A stretch of 25,790 bases of DNA from contig BFEA01000604.1 in the NCBI GenBank assembly GCA_003427395.1, positions 353,608 to 379,397 on the forward strand, read 5' to 3'. Of the stretch, positions 19,959 through 25,790 are shown piece by piece. Numbering within the stretch: position 1 is the stretch's first letter; each line of letters begins with the position of its first letter. Both the position numbers and the translations under genes were made by a program. Under the pieces are notes generated by a model that saw only the letters and a program-made list of their open reading frames with translations, was not told where the DNA came from and ran no database searches. Source of the stretch: Chara braunii (taxonomy: Eukaryota > Streptophyta > Charophyceae > Charales > Characeae).

Positions 19959-20539
19959 TTGCATCTACGTCATTGTCTGCCACCTGACCAAACACGCCCA
20001 CTTCATTCGTTGCACCACCTCGCACACCTCCAAAGATATCACCTTACTCTTCCTCGACCATGTTGCACACCACCACGGCCTCCCCTAGAATATCATCAGC
20101 GACCGCGATCCCCTTTTCCTCTCACAGTTCTGGAAACAACTCTTCGACGCCTACGGAACTACACTCAAGTATAGCACTGCATTCCACCCACAGACCGATG
20201 AACAAACCGAGAAGATGAACGATACTCTCCAAAGAATCCTACGAAAGTACTGTCATCCACACCAACACGATTGGGATCAGTTGCTCACCACCGCCGAGAT
20301 CGCCTACAACAACGTTGTATGTCCTTCCACTGGCATGTCTCCATTCTACCTTGACCTTGACTACCATCCGCGCTTGCCCTCTGATTTCCTGCTTCCCTCG
20401 CAACTCAACCCCTCCACACCCTGCCCTTCCCTCAATGAATGGGTAGCAACTATGAATCGACTCCTCAAGAGAAGCAACCGAAGCCCTCGAAAGAACACAA
20501 GAACAACAAGCAAACAAGACCAACAAACACAGATGAGAC
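19936..20539 (+). pseudogene. pol: Family B integrase catalytic core, first Asp lost
   Basis: Resumes in a new frame near 19936 with TTDRGHDCIYVIVCHLTK. The short segment between the Trp-Gln-Ser end of the zinc-linker and this point, which holds the first catalytic Asp in relatives, is absent, suggesting a small deletion of the order of 20-30 bases. ISDRDPLF (second Asp) and QTDEQTEKMN (catalytic Glu) are present. TAG at 20086 stands where Gln is usual just before the IISDRD motif. The core ends in KRSNRSPRKNTRTT before another frame change near 20540. Confidence 0.85.
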
Positions 20540-20998
20540 TTGCAATTCAAAGTAGGGGACAAAGTCTGGCTCTCCGCCAAACGCTTTGAACCCGAACATG
20601 GATTGTCAAAGAAACTCTCGAACAAATGGCTCGGACCCTTCCCCATCATTGAAAAAACCTCCGACGTCAACTACAAACTCCAACTCCCCCCCGACATGAG
20701 CCGCGTCCACCCGGTCTTCCACGTTGAATACTTGAAAGAATATCATGAATCCCCACCCCAATTCGCTGACCGCCCATATCCTAGACCCACAGGCCCTGAA
20801 TTCGTAGTTGAAGCAATCATAGGTCGACGAACTACTCAGGTATCTGACCACCCGGAACCAATCATTGAATACAAAGTCAAATGGACCGGATACCGCGACG
20901 AAGAATCTACATGGGAGCCTCTCTCGAATCTCAAGAATGCAATGAAACTTGTCCGCGCCTATGATCGTGCTACTCCTATGTCCTGCACACCCACGTAA
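20540..20998 (+). pseudogene. pol: Family B integrase C-terminus with chromodomain
   Basis: Open for 152 codons to TAA at 20996. FKVGDKVWLSAKRF and GPFPIIEK are the integrase C-terminal SH3-like segment; VHPVFHVEYLK follows. A well-preserved chromodomain spans about 20800-20970, with YKVKWTGY and STWEPLSNL. Chromodomains of this type are thought to steer integration to chromatin with methylated histones. This is the best-preserved segment of family B; it has no start of its own and is the tail of a broken polyprotein. Confidence 0.9.
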
Positions 20999-22041
20999 CT
21001 ACAACCCTAAACCCATGTATAAACCTTGCTACAACCTCGCAACCCCGTTCTACACACACCCTTGAACCCAGTCCACCCTCCCCTCGACCTCGATTCCTGA
21101 TGTCTGATCTGCCCTTGCCCTCGCCTAGCCTTGTCCCATCTGTCCTCTCCAAGGGTCTCTCTTGTCCAAGGCTTGTGAACCTGCGTGACGCCGGCGATAA
21201 AGGATCTAATGGCTAGCGCACGAGGACGATGGCCTGCTGCCGCACTGTTCATGGAGATTACGCAGCTGGTTTGGCCACCATGCTGTTTCATCGGCCGTCA
21301 TCCCGACTCGCAGACTTCCTAGAGCAGAAACTTGTGACATGGATCTTTGCATCAGTCTGCGACCTCCTTGCTCCCAGATCAGACCTCACTGCAGTTCATG
21401 TACCGGACGCACCCTAGCACTTGGACTTTGGGCATTTGAACTACTGTTACGCTTCTTGGACTTCTACCTGTCTCAGTCACTGAAGACTGCTTCTACCACC
21501 TACTCCAAGACCTGATCAAGACCGCAGCAGATCCCCTTTCAAGACACTTGGACACTTTGTCCCTACATGAGATTCTGCTTCTGACTCCTTCGGACACACC
21601 AGCCCTTGCCTCCTGACCAAACATTTTCCTTTTTATTTTTTTCCTGACTTTGACAACCCTGTAGAACATCATTAGCAGATCCCTGTTTCCCTGACCATTG
21701 CTCCCCTTACCCACTAGAACATCAATAGAAATTCCCTGTTCCCCTGACCATTGTTTCCCTTACCCACTAGAACATCAATAGAAATTCCCTGTTTTCCTTA
21801 ACATTGTTTCCCCCTACCCAGTAGAACATCAATAGAAATCCCTTGTTCCCTGAACATTGCTTAGCTTCCCCTATAGACCCACCCAGTCGCATCATACCTT
21901 CACCTGTGCAGAACACCAGACATAATACCCTGTGACTTGCATCGCTCCCCTTCTCCTTCTCCGACCAGTGATCGGCCCCATCCCGTCCTTCACAGCTCTT
22001 TTTGTTTCCTTGGCTTTTTGGCAGCCGGGACGTTGCCTTTC
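20999..22041 (+). other. Post-pol untranslated region of family B
   Basis: No convincing gene. C/T-rich, with the 53-bp tandem repeats at 21663-21875 and a polypurine tract at its end. Confidence 0.6.
21663..21875. repeat. Four-unit ~53-bp tandem repeat
   Basis: agaacatc recurs at 21663, 21716, 21769 and 21823, each followed by a similar block with ccctgttcc and cattgtttccc. The units are slightly diverged. Confidence 0.9.
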
Positions 22042-22056
22042 AGAGGGAGGGGATAG
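22042..22056 (+). other. Polypurine tract of family B
   Basis: agagggaggggatag directly precedes tgttacgg, the expected layout for plus-strand priming next to a 3' LTR starting with TG. Confidence 0.75.
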
Positions 22057-23102
22057 TGTTACGGACTCGACCAGGGCTCAATCCCTGGTCTATCTTTTTG
22101 CTGTTTCTGCTGCATCCCGTTTTCGGCCTGGCACCCTTTTTTCCAAACCCCTCCTTTGGTACCGTCGAATTTTGGACAACTGACGCCATGCTGCAATTTG
22201 GGCTCCACTTTCAAATACCGCATTTTTCAGTTCTGCCCTCGGGGCTTTTGCGGAAATGCCCCTGGTACCGTACGTGTCACTGGTACTTATACCGGCTCCC
22301 CGTACAGTAAGGGGACCAGTCTCGTACCAGTTTCCAGCTGCTGTACTCNTACTCNGTGTGACTTGCTGTTTCGGCATTCGGAATCCAAGACTTCGACTTT
22401 GTGCCCTTGCCACCGTGCCTGCATCCGACCCTCAGTCGTGTCGAGTGAGTGAGTGTGTGTGTGTGCTCTCACTCTCTCCCTCTCCCTCTCCTCTCCCTCG
22501 GCTCTCCCTCAGCCTCGCGCTCGTCACACCCACACAGTTTTCGGTCTGCTAAATCTGCATTTCTCCGAGAGAGATTCTGCATTTAACCTGTTTGCTGAGA
22601 TTTCCGATTTTAAACCACCAGTTCGGCCAACCCCGCATATTTTCTCCAGTGGACACAGGAAAAGTAAAAAGCTTTGGCCTACTGGACCCAAGGGGGGGTA
22701 CCTGGTGGTGTGGAGATTTCCAAGTACCCCCACGTCGGCGATTTTTAACTCTAATTTCTGGCGGCAAAAAATTACGAAAAAAATCCATGGAAATATTTGC
22801 GCCAAGTCGAATACATACTCGAATCAAAGTCAGCGTGACCCAGTAGGAGAGGGGTTTCAGGCTGGGAAGGCCCAGTAGACAGGCTCATACGTTTAGGCTT
22901 TTCCGAACTGGTGGTTTAAGCCTGTTTTACTGTGTTTTCTGTTTCTGTGTGATCTGCCACTGATGTATGTATGTTGTGTGCTTTGCAATCAGACTCGTTC
23001 TCATTCACACTTTTCATGCATGTAAACAGTAGCGCAGCAAACTGGCGACATGCGCCCACTCAAAACTCAGAGATATAGCATCCAGATACGAGTTCACTTT
23101 CA
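22057..23102 (+). repeat. 3' LTR of family B (right end uncertain)
   Basis: The left end at 22057 is set by the polypurine tract and TG. The right end is a guess: ca at 23101-23102 is followed 8 bases later by tggcgactcggcgccc, which resembles a tRNA primer site. Without a second LTR copy in the window this cannot be verified. A TATA-like word (atttatact, near 23391) and ggctgggcgct at 23373 lie further right and could mean that the LTR is longer. Confidence 0.45.
22443..22510. repeat. Microsatellite tracts (gagt)n, (gt)n and (ct)n
   Basis: gagtgagtgagtgtgtgtgt is followed by a ctctccctctccctc pyrimidine tract. Confidence 0.9.
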
Positions 23103-24689
23103 ACTGGCTATGGCGACTCGGCGCCCAAACAACTCACTGTTCACATACACCGGATCACCCTGGATATCCCACACGCGTCACTCTGAACACTCACACATAC
23201 ACACACACACTTCACACTAAACTACAGCTATGGCAGCTATGGCTGCCTCTACCCTATCGCTATGCTACGCTCCTTCACTCTTGCCCACTTCAGCTCCGGG
23301 CTCTCTGCAGACCTCCTTGCACAAGTTGCTGTGGCAGCGCTTCCGCATGGCTCACGCAGGAAATGAATGAAAGGCTGGGCGCTGCCTCTTGATTTATACT
23401 TCTGAAACTCGTTGGTCTGCCCTCTTCCATCGGCCCATGGGGCTCACAGTCCCTTGTGGTACTTGCTGGACCGGACTGGGACTGACTGGACCTTACCGCT
23501 GACTGAGTGGGGACTCACTGCTAACCTACCGAGATCGTACTGCAATTGCACTGCAGTTTAGTCCACCACTTGACTCACCACTTGCCCACTTGCCCACTTG
23601 CTGACCTTCTAGAAGGACTACAGCTAAGACTTCTGGAACTCGCTAAGACTTCTATCCTACAGATCTACAGATCGAACCCCTCTGCTACCTACGGACCTAT
23701 GACAGCCTATCAACTGTTTGCGAACACACAGGTCACAGGTTCAACTCTCGGGGTCTACACAGATACTGTACACAGGTAGGGCAAGGTCTAGGGATCGAAC
23801 CCTGGGATCTGTGTTTGCTACTGCAAAGAGGTGAAAACCGTTTCAGCTTGCTTGCTGAATTGTGGGTCCCAGTCTGACTCCTTGTCCTAACTCTGTTGGC
23901 CATGATGTGTGTCTGTGCCTCGAACAGGGACAAGGTGGAAATAGGGGTAGGATCAGGCAGGGACAGGTTGGAAGGTTCGCAGTTGGGACGTACTGAATGA
24001 TGGGGGATGGCCAGGGACATAATTTGAATTTTCTAGCGTGGGATTTTCAGCAAGTTGGCAACTTGGCAAGGCCGAAAAGGGCCTGGTAGCTTTCCAATAT
24101 GTCAAGATGGCCAGATCCCGAATGTAGACAGCTTTAGGGGCAGATTCTAGGCCTGCAGGCAGACATCACACTGTAATGATGTTCCTGCCAAAGCAGGAAC
24201 AACTGGTAGGCCTAGTGCACCTAAGGGAGGCCAGCTAGAGGCCGGAAATGCTTGGCCAAGAGGTACTGGAGGCTAGATAATATGAATCGATGCAATGAGT
24301 GCTCCACTTATTCACCAAGCAGTCATGCTGCTGCTCCACCCAGAGGGAGAAGTTCTTGGAGCACTTGGGGGTGAAGCTGGAGCTTGAGGACGAGGAAGAA
24401 TACCTCCATGACTATGAAAGAGTAGCGGGGAGAGGTAGGAGAAGCCCTAGGCCATGGAGGTAGAGAGAGAAGACCCTTCAACCGGGCTATGAAGGTGAAG
24501 GGAGGTTAAAGGGGGAGGAAGAAGGTGGGAACCAACAAGGAGACTTGCCTTTGGCTATAGTGGACTTTCATCATCTTCTTGGTTGGTGCTGCATCAAGAA
24601 GGGCCCCGCTGGGGTACATCTGGAGGGCAGCTATGGCAGTCCTTGAAGGCATTGGTAATGAGATTAGCTGTATTGTCCATTGAACATCT
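23103..24689. other. Unclassified non-coding region
   Basis: No gene that I can support. It includes a TATA-like word near 23391, ggctgggcgct shared with the family A LTR, two minus-strand words resembling a tRNA B box (ggttcgat near 23674 and 23799) without a matching A box, and a hairpin at 24181. Part may be LTR or leader of a family B relative. Confidence 0.5.
24181..24200. repeat. Perfect 8-bp hairpin
   Basis: gttcctgc and gcaggaac are separated by caaa. There is no T-run, and nothing points to a terminator role. Confidence 0.8.
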
Positions 24690-24944
24690 GAGGTAGCTCA
24701 GGATGAACCGCCATAGATAATAGACAGAACAAGTTGAGTAGAGAGAGGGTGTGAGCTAAAGAAGACCTCTTCTATGCACTGGCAGTAAGGGGGATCATTT
24801 GTACGTTGATTCTTATTCGTTCACTATAGTAATTAATAATTATGATTTATCACTGAAGTTCTTTATTAATCTAGAGGAGGAGAGGTAGCTCAGGATGAAC
24901 TGAAATAGATAATAGACATAACAGGTTGACTAGATAGAGGGTGT
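24690..24944. repeat. 63-bp direct repeat pair with 129-bp spacer
   Basis: 24690-24752 and 24882-24944 both run from gaggtagctcaggatgaac to gagggtgt with several mismatches. The second copy ends at the left edge of the inverted family C LTR. Confidence 0.85.
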
Positions 24945-25102
24945 TACATGCCCAGTGGGGCGATGTACATACAAACCGAGGATCTGCAACGTGATGAAAA
25001 GGACTGNATAGACATAACAGGTTGACTAGATAGAGGGTGTTACATGCCCAGTGGGGCGATGTACATACAAACCGAGGATCTGCAACGTGATGAAAAGGAC
25101 TG
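24912..25102. repeat. Perfect 95-bp tandem duplication joined by one N
   Basis: 24912-25006 and 25008-25102 read identically, with an N at 25007 between them. The exact identity and the N at the joint suggest a gap-filling or overlap error rather than biology. Confidence 0.9.
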
Positions 25103-25790
25103 AATGGACAATGCAGTGCAAGTAGAATCTCAACAAGCAATGTGCATTCTAATACATACGAAATGGTGCTGAATAGCGCAGGGAAGACTTAGATACAAAT
25201 CCTGACCTGACCGGGACTGACCTCGTTCACATAGTATCAGATAGCGAAGCAGAATGCTAGAATGCTAATGACTAGCCCAATCAATGTTTGAACGCAGACC
25301 AAACATACATCGTATCCATCACCAGGTGTGAAGGAGCCTGGCGCTGTACACAGGAAGAAAGCGCCAGGTCCAGACATACACAGACGAAGAGGAGGGGATC
25401 AGACGAAAGGAGGGAGAGAGATGGGAATGTCGTCAACACCAAGTCTTTGTCACAAATCCCAAATAATCCCTCGTCGTAATGTCTGAAGCCCAAAAGTCGA
25501 GTCTGGATCCAATGTCACCAAGCTCTCTCTGTCACTCTTCTCTCGTAGTCTGCAGATGCAGTGAAGTCAGATAAGGAGAGGGTGAGAGGGAGATGGTGGA
25601 TTGAGAAGAGGAAGAAGAAGAAGAAGAACTCTCTCTCTGTCACAAGCCAGATACTAACCTGTGATGTTGGCGCTGTGCTGCAGGTACCTCGAAGACGAAG
25701 CTGGAGCAACGGCGCTGCAGGTAAGTACCTCTGGCCTCCGCCCAATCTCTCTCTCTCTCTAGTGCTATCCTAGCTATGGCGCCCAGCACT
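25038..25790 (-). mobile_element. Inverted family C LTR, truncated by the window end
   Basis: The reverse complement matches 16812 back to about 16067, including the gcatgtaaca end, the long blocks near 16400-16560 and the tacttacctgcagcgcc word (here caggtaagtac at 25718). It starts at 25038, or at 24942 if the first duplicated unit is the true edge. It differs by substitutions and microsatellite length. It supplies bases for the Ns of the other copy (16592, 16637, 16660-16661). Confidence 0.85.

Larger units (their letters stand above)
13702..22056 (+). mobile_element. Family B Ty3/gypsy chromovirus, degenerate, with nested insertion
   Basis: A GC- and C-rich element with gag, protease, RT, RNase H, integrase and chromodomain in Ty3/gypsy order. 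It is split by the insertion at 15525-16812 and ends in a polypurine tract at 22042-22056. Its proteins differ clearly from family A, and its composition differs from the AT-rich surroundings. No 5' LTR is recognised. At least five frame changes and six premature stops make it inactive. Confidence 0.85.

Noticed and set aside
22728-22800. ggcgatttttaa text resembling the hAT-like element at 780
   Set aside because: Similarity is short and diffuse, with no terminal repeats; not enough to call a third copy.
23660-23830. Minus-strand words like tRNA B boxes (ggttcgat)
   Set aside because: No A box at proper spacing and no cloverleaf could be drawn; at most SINE debris.
24181-24200. Hairpin as a transcription terminator
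   Set aside because: No T-run, and intrinsic terminators of this kind are bacterial; the context is a plant-like nuclear genome.

Overview
The window looks like heterochromatic, transposon-filled DNA of a nuclear plant or green-algal genome. Everything I can recognise is a transposable element or a fragment of one, and I found no intact host gene, tRNA, rRNA or CRISPR array. A charophyte such as Chara is my best guess for the organism. It rests on remembered resemblance of the Ty3/gypsy polyproteins, on a Met-tRNA-type primer site and on elements ending in chromodomains; I did no database comparison.

Layout. (1) 1-1331 is flanking DNA with simple repeats, holding a 728-bp non-autonomous element with hAT-like ends (285-1012), then AT-rich DNA. 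(2) 1332-12567 is a Ty3/gypsy chromovirus family (family A) in tandem: a 5'-truncated copy A1 (1332-4711, the 3' part of pol plus an LTR) runs directly into a near-complete copy A2 (primer site at 4716, gag, protease, RT, RNase H, integrase with chromodomain, 3' LTR ending at 12567). The LTR ending at 4711 serves as the 3' LTR of A1 and the 5' LTR of A2. (3) 12568-13701 is AT-rich DNA with a second, 290-bp member of the hAT-like family (12732-13021) and a leader-like stretch. (4) 13702-22056 is a different, GC-rich chromovirus (family B), broken by frameshifts and stops. It is split between gag and protease by a 1.29-kb solo-LTR-like insertion (family C, 15525-16812). It carries a divergent 369-bp tandem duplication in RNase H and ends in a polypurine tract at 22042-22056, followed by an LTR start at 22057. 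(5) 22057-24941 is LTR-derived and unclassified non-coding DNA. (6) From 24942 or 25038 to the end is an inverted, window-truncated copy of the family C LTR.

All elements are dead: each polyprotein is cut by several frameshifts and stops. Where the original codon can be inferred, nearly every stop is one C-to-T or G-to-A change from Gln, Arg or Trp. The order protease-RT-RNase H-integrase is that of Ty3/gypsy (Metaviridae).

Two kinds of assembly doubt apply. The two A copies have Ns at exactly matching positions, and a 95-bp perfect duplication is joined by a single N. No new functional system is evident. The points of most interest are the tandem retroelement with shared lesions, the paired hAT-like elements, the uniform stop-codon pattern, and a recurrent motif complementary to a 5' splice site in the LTRs and leader.
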